NCBI GenBank assembly: GCA_003520105.1 | Contig: DOVL01000205.1 | Span: 1 to 11,319, forward strand | Source of the DNA: Lachnospiraceae bacterium | Lineage (GTDB): Bacteria; Bacillota; Clostridia; Lachnospirales; Lachnospiraceae | Length of the DNA stretch: 11,319 nt | Reading direction: 5' to 3' | Shown: piece after piece, positions 1-5,888 of the stretch | Layout of the letters: each line of letters starts with the position of its first letter | How positions within the stretch are numbered: position 1 is the first letter of the stretch | The notes under the pieces: generated by a model | Told to the model about the DNA's origin: nothing | The model's database searches: none | The model's input: only the letters and a program-made list of their open reading frames with translations | Position numbers and translations under genes: made by a program

Positions 1-176
1 TCGCAGAATGATTTTTTATTCCACGTCTTTTTAATTCATTTTCTAAACATATTTGTTTAGCATTTGTTTTGGTTTACACATATTCCATATCGTTTCAAAG
101 ATTTCTAGTACCATTTTAGTACCGGTGGGTGAAAATCTTCATTGTATGTAGTTCGAGTGGTTTGGAAGTTTATATA
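1..176. other. Left-edge AT-rich region, no gene seen
   Basis: I see no supportable coding region here. The minus strand has only a roughly 23-codon open stretch. There is a direct repeat TAGTACC at 106-112 and 117-123 (11-bp period). A perfect 7-bp inverted repeat CTAAACA/TGTTTAG lies at 43-60 with a 4-nt loop. It has no T-run on either side, so it is not a convincing terminator. The base composition is AT-rich, like the neighbouring 153-aa gene and unlike the hydrogenase locus, so this may be an accessory segment. Confidence 0.5.
43..60. repeat. Small perfect hairpin at left edge
   Basis: CTAAACA (43-49) and TGTTTAG (54-60) are perfect complements separated by TATT. The stem is AT-rich and there is no adjacent T-tract, so its function is unclear. 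Confidence 0.3.
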
Positions 177-638
177 CTATTTTGCCCATTCATATGTAAA
201 AAACAGGTCATCATCTAGTAATTCCTTTATAAAAATAGTAATACTCATCACTTTTTCTGTTTCAAGATTATCTTCCATCCAGTATCCTTCCTCAGATCCA
301 TAATCTTCTTCCTCTTCATTATAAGCTAATGTAGGATCAATAGATAACGCTTCTTCTATAGGCATACCAATATATATACCATTTTTTAATTTCCCTGTAT
401 ATCCTTCATCAAATTCAATCTTAAACATTTTATTATATGCAAAGTATATACTAATAATCTTCTGAACTCTTATGATAGTCCATGGAACTTCGGGTGTACA
501 TCCCTTATTAGGTAATACATCTACTTGATATTGTATTTTATTATCCTTTAAAAATCTCTTCACATCATCATAAAGCATGTCAAAAGATAAAAATGAATTT
601 CCACTATATGGAACAATACTTGACTCAAATATCTTCAT
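177..638 (-). CDS. Hypothetical acidic 153-aa protein, immunity-protein-like
   Basis: I do not recognise this family with certainty. It is a 153-residue, soluble, acidic protein with no signal peptide or membrane segment. The central part contains an IGMPIEEALSIDP motif (residues 90-102). An acidic stretch rich in Glu, Asp and Tyr follows (about 106-126), and the C-terminus is aromatic and acidic. Size, acidity and the low GC of the gene resemble immunity proteins of polymorphic toxin systems, but this is only an inference. No toxin gene is visible in the window. The ATG at 638 has no recognisable Shine-Dalgarno; instead a perfect 8-bp hairpin (641-661) ends two bases upstream. The next Met (residue 21) also lacks one. 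It could be a displaced or decaying immunity gene. It follows hydA on the same strand after 53 bases, but its composition suggests a separate origin. Confidence 0.6.
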   Translation of the reverse strand: MKIFESSIVPYSGNSFLSFDMLYDDVKRFLKDNKIQYQVDVLPNKGCTPEVPWTIIRVQKIISIYFAYNKMFKIEFDEGYTGKLKNGIYIGMPIEEALSIDPTLAYNEEEEDYGSEEGYWMEDNLETEKVMSITIFIKELLDDDLFFTYEWAK

Positions 639-640
639 TT

Positions 641-661
641 AGCGATAATTTTTTTATCGCT
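641..661. repeat. Perfect 8-bp hairpin between hydA and the 153-aa gene
   Basis: AGCGATAA (641-648) pairs with TTATCGCT (654-661) around a 5-nt loop. In the minus-strand transcript it lies downstream of hydA and ends two bases before the ATG of the 153-aa gene. No T-run follows it on that strand, so it is not a standard intrinsic terminator. It could stabilise the hydA transcript end or block translation start of the next gene. Confidence 0.55.
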
Positions 662-691
662 ACCGAAAAAAAATGAAAATAATGTGGGTAT

Positions 692-2116
692 CTATAGGAT
701 TTTAATTGCGTCAAGTATGGTTTTTTCTAATGCTTCACGGCCATACTTGTCGACTTCGGATTTATTCTTTTCACCGTGGGTGAGGCAGCCGGCGCCGCCG
801 ATGCAGCCACCGATGCAGGCCATACCTTCGATGAAGTTTGCGTCGAGTACATTCTTGCTCTTTTTCAGGAGTGCTATACGGCATTCCTCAATTCCGTCAC
901 AGGACACAGGCTTCAGATCAAAGTCGATGTTCTGTTCCTTGAGACCTTCCGCCACAGCATCCGACAGACCGCCGCTGCGTGCGAAGATTCTTCCGAAATA
1001 TGAAGCGTTGTCGAGCACGTCCTCGTCAAGCTCCGTTATATCTATATCCTTGCTGTCGAAGAGCGCCTGCAGCTCCTCGAAGGTTATTACTGAATCCACA
1101 TACGGCTTCACCTCGTCCTTCATCGCCTCCGCCTTCTTCGCGGTGCACGGTCCGATGAATACGACCTTTGCCTTCTCGTCGGTGGACTTGATGTACTTCG
1201 CCAGTGCTACCATCGGCGACACATTGTGTGACACCAGAGGAAGCAGATCCGGAAATGAGGACTTTATATACTGTACAAATGCCGGGCAGCATGAGCTTGT
1301 CAAGAATCCCTTTTCCGCCAGTTCCTTTGACTCGGACTCAGCCACCATATCGGCTCCGAGTGCCGTCTCAATCACTGTATGGAATCCCAGCTTCTTGAGC
1401 CCCGTTATCACCTGACCCAGCTTCGCATAAGCAAACTGACTGGAAATGGACGGCGCAACGATAGCGTATACTTTATATTCACTGTTATCCCTACTCTTCT
1501 TTATCATATCGATAACATTTAAAATGAATGACTTATCCGTGATTGCGCCGAACGGGCACTGGTATACGCACGCTCCGCACTGGATACATTTGCTGTTATC
1601 GATGGCCGCCGCATTATCCTCATTTATGGAGATTGCCTTAACCTTGCAGGCAACCTGACACGGACGCTTTCTGTTGATGATTGCAGAATAAGGGCAGACC
1701 TTAGCACACTGGCCGCACTCGACACATTTCGACTTGTCGATATGCGCCACGTGATTATGGTCGAAGGATATGGCCCCGCGCTTACAAACATCCTCGCATC
1801 TATGTGCCAGGCACCCACGACAGGAATCGGTTACCGAATATCCTGCAGCCGGGCACTCATCACATGCAATATCGATGACCTCGATAACGTTCGGATTATC
1901 TGTGTCACCGCCCATTGCTATCTTGATACGTTCCCCGACAATCGCACGCTCCTTATAAACACAGCAGCGAGTCGTCGGAGTTTTTCCGGGAACGATTACA
2001 TGAGGAATGTCCAAAATATTCTCAAGAAGCGAATCATTCCACGCCTGTCGCGCCACCTCTCTCAAAACCTTATATTTCAGGTGCTGTACCTTTGTATCAA
2101 ACTTTCTGACTACCAT
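692..2116 (-). CDS. hydA: Monomeric [FeFe] hydrogenase, probably group B, ferredoxin-linked
   Basis: This cytoplasmic enzyme is predicted to make H2 from protons with electrons from ferredoxin. The 474-residue protein has an iron-sulfur N-terminus and a catalytic H-cluster domain. Cysteine motifs in order are C85/C88, C99-C102-C107-C111, C131-C134-C137-C141, C153/C157 and C177-C180-C183-C187. The H-cluster signatures are L1 TSSCCPAF (273-280), L2 IGPCTAKK (321-328) and L3 EGMACIGGC (430-438). The proton-relay Cys of L1 (C276) is kept, so catalysis is expected. L2 has Gly where group A enzymes usually have Met, and the protein lacks the group A N-terminal [2Fe-2S] domain; both fit group B. GAGGAG lies 8 bases before the ATG. 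It is the last gene of the hydrogenase block, 152 bases after the phosphatase gene. The likely role is an electron sink controlled by the upstream sensory genes. Confidence 0.92.
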   Translation of the reverse strand: MVVRKFDTKVQHLKYKVLREVARQAWNDSLLENILDIPHVIVPGKTPTTRCCVYKERAIVGERIKIAMGGDTDNPNVIEVIDIACDECPAAGYSVTDSCRGCLAHRCEDVCKRGAISFDHNHVAHIDKSKCVECGQCAKVCPYSAIINRKRPCQVACKVKAISINEDNAAAIDNSKCIQCGACVYQCPFGAITDKSFILNVIDMIKKSRDNSEYKVYAIVAPSISSQFAYAKLGQVITGLKKLGFHTVIETALGADMVAESESKELAEKGFLTSSCCPAFVQYIKSSFPDLLPLVSHNVSPMVALAKYIKSTDEKAKVVFIGPCTAKKAEAMKDEVKPYVDSVITFEELQALFDSKDIDITELDEDVLDNASYFGRIFARSGGLSDAVAEGLKEQNIDFDLKPVSCDGIEECRIALLKKSKNVLDANFIEGMACIGGCIGGAGCLTHGEKNKSEVDKYGREALEKTILDAIKIL

Positions 2117-2268
2117 TTTGGGGACTCCTCATACCATCTATCAAAATCAATGCAAAACATCTATATCAAACTCAAATTGATTTTCTCTATCACAACATCG
2201 ACAATACAAATCATGATGTAAAATGTACCGCCAATCACAATAAACATACCATCACAACTTACATACCA
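2117..2268. promoter_or_regulatory. Repeat-bearing gap between phosphatase gene and hydA
   Basis: This 152-bp AT-rich gap has repeated short motifs. ATCACAA (TTGTGAT on the minus strand) occurs at 2189, 2234 and 2251. CATACCATC occurs at 2130, 2245 and 2262, the first next to the hydA ribosome site. I see no convincing -35/-10 pair and no terminator. hydA may therefore be read through from the phosphatase gene, or have its own regulated promoter here. Confidence 0.35.
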
Positions 2269-2271
2269 TCA
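2238..2271 (-). repeat. Two 17-bp tandem repeats at the phosphatase stop codon
   Basis: On the minus strand two 17-bp units, each beginning TGATGGTATGT, run head to tail from the TGA stop codon of the phosphatase gene. They agree at 14 of 17 positions. A third, weaker unit starting TGAT follows. They could be operator iterons or a simple duplication. Confidence 0.55.
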
Positions 2272-3441
2272 GAAATAACTCACCTTGATTTTCTTTCCCA
2301 TCTGCCTCAGGCATTCGGAAAGCTCCTCCACCAGGTTCATCTTGATGTTATATGTTATCGGCAGATCAGGATTCTGATGCGCCGGATTTACGGCCCTGCC
2401 TACATAGAAATTAATATCGGTAGCTTCATCGAAAAGAAGCCTGCAAATAAGCGAAGCCCCGTCGCGTTCGAAGCTCCATTTCTCATAGAGCTCGTTGTCG
2501 CCCAGAGCGTCCTTCGCATACTCAATAACCTTGTTGATCGTAATTACACCTTCCGTCACAAGGTCGACGCCCTCAATCTCCGCAACCGGAGGCACATCTC
2601 CTCTCTCAAAATCCAGGCTCACCTTCACCGGCTTCCCCAGATACTTCGCAGCGATGGACGATGTTGTTCCACCGCATATAATGTGCTTGCCCTCCTTCGA
2701 GAAGAACAGCGACATCATTCTGTCTCCGTCATCGCGGTTGCGCGGCGGTCCAAACAAAATGTTCATCGGCTCACGCTTTCTCACCTTCACGACACATGCT
2801 GTCGCATCGTCGCCGGGATGATATCCGTACTCTTTGTCACACTGATCCACAAGCATGGTGGCCAGCGTCTTTGCAGTGTAGCCGACAGCAACAAGCTGCT
2901 GCATAAACTGCGCAATATCCTCGACGTTCCAGCCGAAGTTAAATGCGAGTCCTATTCCCGCATGCGGACATCCGTCGCTCATAGCAACCATGCAGTCATC
3001 CTCCTGAAGGCTGATGACCGACCTCAAAATCTTCTTGTTATCTATAGTGAGCTCCGTTTTCGGATACTCATAAATCTCATTGTTGCGCAGGAAAATAACC
3101 CGCGGATTGTCGTACTGAATAATCTCAACTGTGGAATTCTCGATAATGTGTATGATGGTAAATGTGGAATACGCCACACCTCTCACGGCGCAGATAGGCA
3201 GCGTTGCAGCAATGGTGGACACACAGTCCTCAAGCCTCATTCCCTCTGCCATCATCGTCGAAATGATCTTCGATGTAAGCGTAGATAAAATGCTTGCCTT
3301 AACACCACTTCCCAGGCCGTCCGCAAGCACAATGACCTGCGAGTTCTCGCCCTGATTCACGATCTCAACATGATCGCCGCACAGCAGCTCACCTTCATGA
3401 TTTATACTTTTCCAACCTATGTCTGCACACAGATTATTCAT
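2269..3441 (-). CDS. SpoIIE/PP2C-family Ser/Thr protein phosphatase with C-terminal extra module
   Basis: This is a predicted metal-dependent serine/threonine phosphatase of the SpoIIE (PP2C-like) type, soluble, 390 residues from the ATG at 3441. The metal-binding motifs are intact: GDH (D23), ADGLGSG (D41), SDG (D156) and GDDATA (D211, D212). The catalytic part ends near residue 222. About 165 further residues form a separate module that starts ILFGPP and holds a Gly-rich CGGTTSS segment (about 256-262). I do not recognise that module. A TTG six bases upstream (3447) is also in frame, but it would sit only 4 bases from the AGGGAG ribosome site, so I prefer the ATG (10 bases). It lies between hydS and hydA. 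The PAS-ended HydS has no enzymatic output, so this phosphatase is the natural partner. A Ser/Thr phosphatase is reported in the equivalent Ruminococcus albus unit. Confidence 0.85.
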   Translation of the reverse strand: MNNLCADIGWKSINHEGELLCGDHVEIVNQGENSQVIVLADGLGSGVKASILSTLTSKIISTMMAEGMRLEDCVSTIAATLPICAVRGVAYSTFTIIHIIENSTVEIIQYDNPRVIFLRNNEIYEYPKTELTIDNKKILRSVISLQEDDCMVAMSDGCPHAGIGLAFNFGWNVEDIAQFMQQLVAVGYTAKTLATMLVDQCDKEYGYHPGDDATACVVKVRKREPMNILFGPPRNRDDGDRMMSLFFSKEGKHIICGGTTSSIAAKYLGKPVKVSLDFERGDVPPVAEIEGVDLVTEGVITINKVIEYAKDALGDNELYEKWSFERDGASLICRLLFDEATDINFYVGRAVNPAHQNPDLPITYNIKMNLVEELSECLRQMGKKIKVSYF

Positions 3442-3490
3442 TATCAAAAAACTCCCTAAATTTTAAAATATAGCCGACGGACAATTCATT

Positions 3491-3510
3491 AATTACTTAA
3501 TTACTTAATT
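3491..3510. repeat. AATTACTT tandem repeat, 2.5 copies
   Basis: AATTACTT occurs at 3491-3498 and 3499-3506, followed by AATT. It is in the loop of the larger inverted repeat and has no obvious function. Confidence 0.6.
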
Positions 3511-3518
3511 GAATAATC

Positions 3519-3546
3519 AATATATCCATATATCATTATTGTTCAA
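3519..3546 (-). promoter_or_regulatory. Candidate promoter for the phosphatase-hydA pair
   Basis: On the minus strand a -35-like TTGAAC (3541-3546) is followed after 16 bases by a -10-like TATATT (3519-3524, 5 of 6 matches to TATAAT). It lies inside the 13-bp inverted repeat and would start transcripts about 70 bases before the phosphatase ATG. The region is AT-rich, so a chance match is possible. Confidence 0.35.
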
Positions 3547-3577
3547 CTTCTTCTATCCGCCGGCTATAGACTACCCA

Positions 3578-5251
3578 TTACTCGTTACTGATTGACTCTT
3601 TCAACTTCGTCAGCGCGATTTTCGTCTCTGCTGCCGTTTCGCCAAGCAGCGACGCGATTTCCTGAACAATTCTCATCTGCTTATCAACCACCTTGTCCGC
3701 AATCTCAACGGTCTGGCGGCTTATCTCTTCATTTTTCTCACGCTGCGTCTCTTCCTCAGTTACATCACGGAAAATTCCCAGGATTAGATGATATTCCTTA
3801 TCATAAACAATAGTCTTATCTACATACTTGCCGTACTCGGCCAGGTACTCACGCTTGTCGCGGATGGTACCGCCGTAGGTAAGCACTCTGTTGAAATCTG
3901 CTGGATCCAGCACACGTACAACCTGATCACCTAAAATGTCACTTGCATCCCTAAGATTCAAAATCTTAAGAGCCGCATAGTTCACCTGCTGAACCTCCAG
4001 CTTCTCATTGAGAACGATAAGACCGTTCGGTGTATTTCTTGCGATGGTATCTGAGAAATTTTCCGCACGTTCTTTCAGGTACGGGAGGCACATAGATATC
4101 TCAGCTTTACCCTGCAGTATAGCAATTGCCTTCTCCCGACATGTATTGTATCCGCATGAACCGCAATTCAGTTCATCGTCCGGTCTTATCTTGCCCATCT
4201 GACGGAGAGTCTCTTTGATCTCCGTCTCACTCGGAGTCTCGACCTTTCGCTCGATCATTTCAAAATGCTTCTCGAGAGCGCGTGGTTCAGGCTGATCAAC
4301 TTCGAAGTCCTTCTTTCCTGCATAGGACGAAACAGCGATAAAGTCCTTAACAGGTGAGCGATGGAACTTCTCCATGACAGGTCCGCCTACACAACTACCC
4401 GAGCAGGCAGACATTTCAATAAAGCATTTATGCAGATTTCCCGACTCAATATCCTTAAGTGCCGCGATACAGTTCTCAGTTCCGTCGATTGCCATGTAAC
4501 TGTAGTCGGGATTTGACTTCTCCATAGTCTTCAATATTCCTCCCGTTGTCGGGAAGAACCTTGCGCGGCCTTTACCGTCGGACTCGACGCCATCTTCTAT
4601 TGCAATCTTCTCTTCCTTCAGCCATGCCGTCAGTTCATCAAATGTGAGCACCGCATCAACTATTCCTTCATAATGCTGTGCCTCATCCTTCTTTGCAACA
4701 CATGGTCCGATGAAGACTGTCTTCGCATTAGGGATACGTTTCTTGATATCCGTGCAATGTGCCTGCATCGGCGAAAGTACATCCGCCAAGAGCGGCAGCA
4801 ACGCCGGGAACTTTTTCTGGATCAGCAGGTTCACCGAATGGCAGCTTGAAGAAATGATGATATCTCTCGTTCCCTCATTTACCATGCGGTCGTACTCGCG
4901 CTTCACCATTGTGGCGCCCAGGGCCGTCTCCTCAACATCATAAAATCCAAGCTTCTTCAATGCCTTACGCATCGCCTCGATACCGACGCCCTCATAATTT
5001 GCTACAAATGAAGGTGCAAGACTTGCGACAACAGGCGCACCGCTCTGCAGCAGCACCTTTGCCTTCTCGGTCTCCTCAACGATTTCCTTTGCGCCTTGCG
5101 GACAAACAACAAAGCATTGGCCGCACATTATACACTCATTTCCTATAATGTACGCCTGATTGCCCGAGAATCGGATGGACTTCACCGGACAATTGCGGAT
5201 ACATTTATAACAATTTTTGCAGTTGGATTTTTTAAGAGTGAGACATTCCAT
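3578..5251 (-). CDS. hydS: Sensory-type [FeFe] hydrogenase with Fe-S and PAS domains (group C-like HydS)
   Basis: This is a predicted soluble H2 or redox sensor of 557 residues. Domains in order are two [4Fe-4S] motifs (C11, C14, C17, C21; C40, C43, C46, C50), the H-cluster domain (about 70-315), a further 4Fe-4S motif CGSCGYNTC with a distal Cys (C363, C366, C371, C388), a PAS domain (about 398-500) and a C-terminal helix (about 505-555). H-cluster ligands are present: C137, C184, C283 and C287. L1 reads SSSCHSV, with Ser136 where catalytic enzymes have the proton-relay Cys. L2 has Gly182 in place of Met, and L3 reads EMSACSGSC, with Ser281 in place of Met. These changes fit slow, sensory group C enzymes. 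There is no kinase or cyclase output domain. Its start overlaps the preceding ferredoxin gene by 20 bases, suggesting coupled translation. Confidence 0.92.
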   Translation of the reverse strand: MECLTLKKSNCKNCYKCIRNCPVKSIRFSGNQAYIIGNECIMCGQCFVVCPQGAKEIVEETEKAKVLLQSGAPVVASLAPSFVANYEGVGIEAMRKALKKLGFYDVEETALGATMVKREYDRMVNEGTRDIIISSSCHSVNLLIQKKFPALLPLLADVLSPMQAHCTDIKKRIPNAKTVFIGPCVAKKDEAQHYEGIVDAVLTFDELTAWLKEEKIAIEDGVESDGKGRARFFPTTGGILKTMEKSNPDYSYMAIDGTENCIAALKDIESGNLHKCFIEMSACSGSCVGGPVMEKFHRSPVKDFIAVSSYAGKKDFEVDQPEPRALEKHFEMIERKVETPSETEIKETLRQMGKIRPDDELNCGSCGYNTCREKAIAILQGKAEISMCLPYLKERAENFSDTIARNTPNGLIVLNEKLEVQQVNYAALKILNLRDASDILGDQVVRVLDPADFNRVLTYGGTIRDKREYLAEYGKYVDKTIVYDKEYHLILGIFRDVTEEETQREKNEEISRQTVEIADKVVDKQMRIVQEIASLLGETAAETKIALTKLKESISNE

Positions 5252-5516
5252 TAAACTTCGCCCTTTCCTCCTCTAAGGCCTTCATGACCTTGTCATTAAA
5301 GAATTCATCGAATCTTTCCGGTATTATGCCGCAGTGCACTTCGTCGTTCACCGTGATCGTCACGCCTATGCGGTTGCACTGACCGGTGCAGAAGCAGCCG
5401 GCCAATGTTATCTCATTATCAAGTTCGTGCTCCTTGATAGCCTGCTGAAACAGCTCAACTATCTTCTCAGATCCTTTCAAATGGCAGGATGAGCCAACAC
5501 AAATCTGAACTATCAT
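5232..5516 (-). CDS. Thioredoxin-like [2Fe-2S] ferredoxin, second copy
   Basis: This small soluble electron carrier of 94 residues has the thioredoxin-like [2Fe-2S] fold found in NuoE and HydC C-termini. Cluster ligands are C6 and C11 (CVGSSCHLKGS) and C43 and C47 (CFCTGQC); C41 is an extra Cys. It begins one base after the stop of its paralogue, with a ribosome site (AAGGTG) inside the end of that gene. It overlaps the start of hydS by 20 bases, so production of the two is probably coupled. A role in passing electrons to or from HydS is likely but not shown by the sequence. It lacks the helical N-terminal half of full NuoE-type subunits and there is no flavin subunit nearby, so it is not part of a bifurcating complex here. 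Confidence 0.88.
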   Translation of the reverse strand: MIVQICVGSSCHLKGSEKIVELFQQAIKEHELDNEITLAGCFCTGQCNRIGVTITVNDEVHCGIIPERFDEFFNDKVMKALEEERAKFNGMSHS

Positions 5517-5517
5517 A

Positions 5518-5760
5518 TTACTTCACCTTCGGCAGAACCGAAGCTTCGAAAAACTCCTTTACATTTTCAGGTGTTACTGAGAAGAACTCCTCGTCCACCT
5601 GTACGCAGACGCCCTGCTGACACTTGCCCATGCAAAATGTACCAGCCAGCTCTACTTTATCTCCAAGCTGATTTTCTCTTATCAAATACTGCAGCTGTTC
5701 TACAACCTGTCTCGATCCTTTAATGTGGCAGGAAGAACCGATACATACTGTAATCTTCAT
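5518..5760 (-). CDS. Thioredoxin-like [2Fe-2S] ferredoxin, first copy
   Basis: An 80-residue soluble protein with the same fold as its downstream neighbour. Ligands are C6 and C11 (CIGSSCHIKGS) and C43 and C47 (FCMGKC), with an additional C52. GAGGAG stands 8 bases before the ATG. The two paralogues share the CxGSSCHxKGS motif and the same cysteine spacing but differ elsewhere, which suggests an old duplication with divergence. It is the first gene after the 128-bp repeat-containing gap, so it may open the hydS transcription unit. Expected role: electron transfer partner or redox adaptor of HydS. Confidence 0.88.
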   Translation of the reverse strand: MKITVCIGSSCHIKGSRQVVEQLQYLIRENQLGDKVELAGTFCMGKCQQGVCVQVDEEFFSVTPENVKEFFEASVLPKVK

Positions 5761-5888
5761 TTCTAAATCTCCTCGCGTACTAATTCTTCGTGTTTCATCG
5801 CGTCAGTAAGTCAAAATGCGTTTTCCACAATCGAGATTACATTTCCCACAAGTGAGATCACATTTTGACTTTTGACACTTACATCATT
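5761..5888. promoter_or_regulatory. Repeat-rich gap upstream of the ferredoxin-hydS genes
   Basis: This 128-bp gap separates the kinase gene from the ferredoxin-hydS genes. It holds a perfect 11-bp inverted repeat with nested 21-bp direct repeats. A TTGACT that could serve as a -35 lies in the proximal arm, but no good -10 follows at normal spacing. There is no T-run terminator after the kinase gene. It may be an operator, a transcript-processing element or a small dispersed repeat. Confidence 0.4.
5808..5871. repeat. 64-bp palindromic element with nested direct repeats
   Basis: AAGTCAAAATG (5808-5818) and CATTTTGACTT (5861-5871) form a perfect 11-bp inverted repeat. Within it lie two adjacent 21-bp units (5821-5841 and 5842-5862) matching at 17 of 21 positions, both carrying CCACAA then GAGAT. 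The right arm belongs to a TTTTGAC tandem (5863-5876). Confidence 0.7.

Larger units (their letters stand above)
3469..3568. repeat. 13-bp inverted repeat bracketing an AT-rich spacer
   Basis: TATAGCCGACGGA (3469-3481) and TCCGCCGGCTATA (3556-3568) are complementary at 12 of 13 positions, with 74 bases between them. The arms are GC-rich in a very AT-rich gap. In the minus-strand transcript the arms could pair into a long stem-loop downstream of hydS. The second arm is followed by a weak T/A-rich tract, so partial termination or mRNA protection is possible. Confidence 0.6.
3442..3577. promoter_or_regulatory. Regulatory-looking gap between hydS and the phosphatase gene
   Basis: This gap contains a near-perfect 13-bp inverted repeat, an AT-rich interior with tandem AATTACTT repeats, a candidate promoter, and the phosphatase ribosome site AGGGAG (3452-3457). 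It may separate phosphatase and hydA transcription from hydS. Confidence 0.4.

Noticed and set aside
43..60. Intrinsic terminator at the left edge
   Set aside because: AT-rich stem without a T-run on either strand.
684..1415. Plus-strand open frame of 243 codons
   Set aside because: It lies antisense to hydA, has Ser/Pro-rich low-complexity translation and no ribosome site.
2377..3288. Plus-strand open frame of 303 codons
   Set aside because: Antisense to the phosphatase gene, which has clear metal-binding motifs; the plus translation resembles no protein family.
2269..3447. TTG start for the phosphatase
   Set aside because: Only 4 bases from AGGGAG; the ATG two codons later is better, though the other cannot be excluded.
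5232..5760. Subunits of an electron-bifurcating HydABC complex
   Set aside because: No flavin/NADH-binding HydB-like gene is present and the hydrogenases lack the HydA bifurcating architecture.
5808..5876. CRISPR array
   Set aside because: Only two imperfect 21-bp units with no spacers between them and no cas genes.
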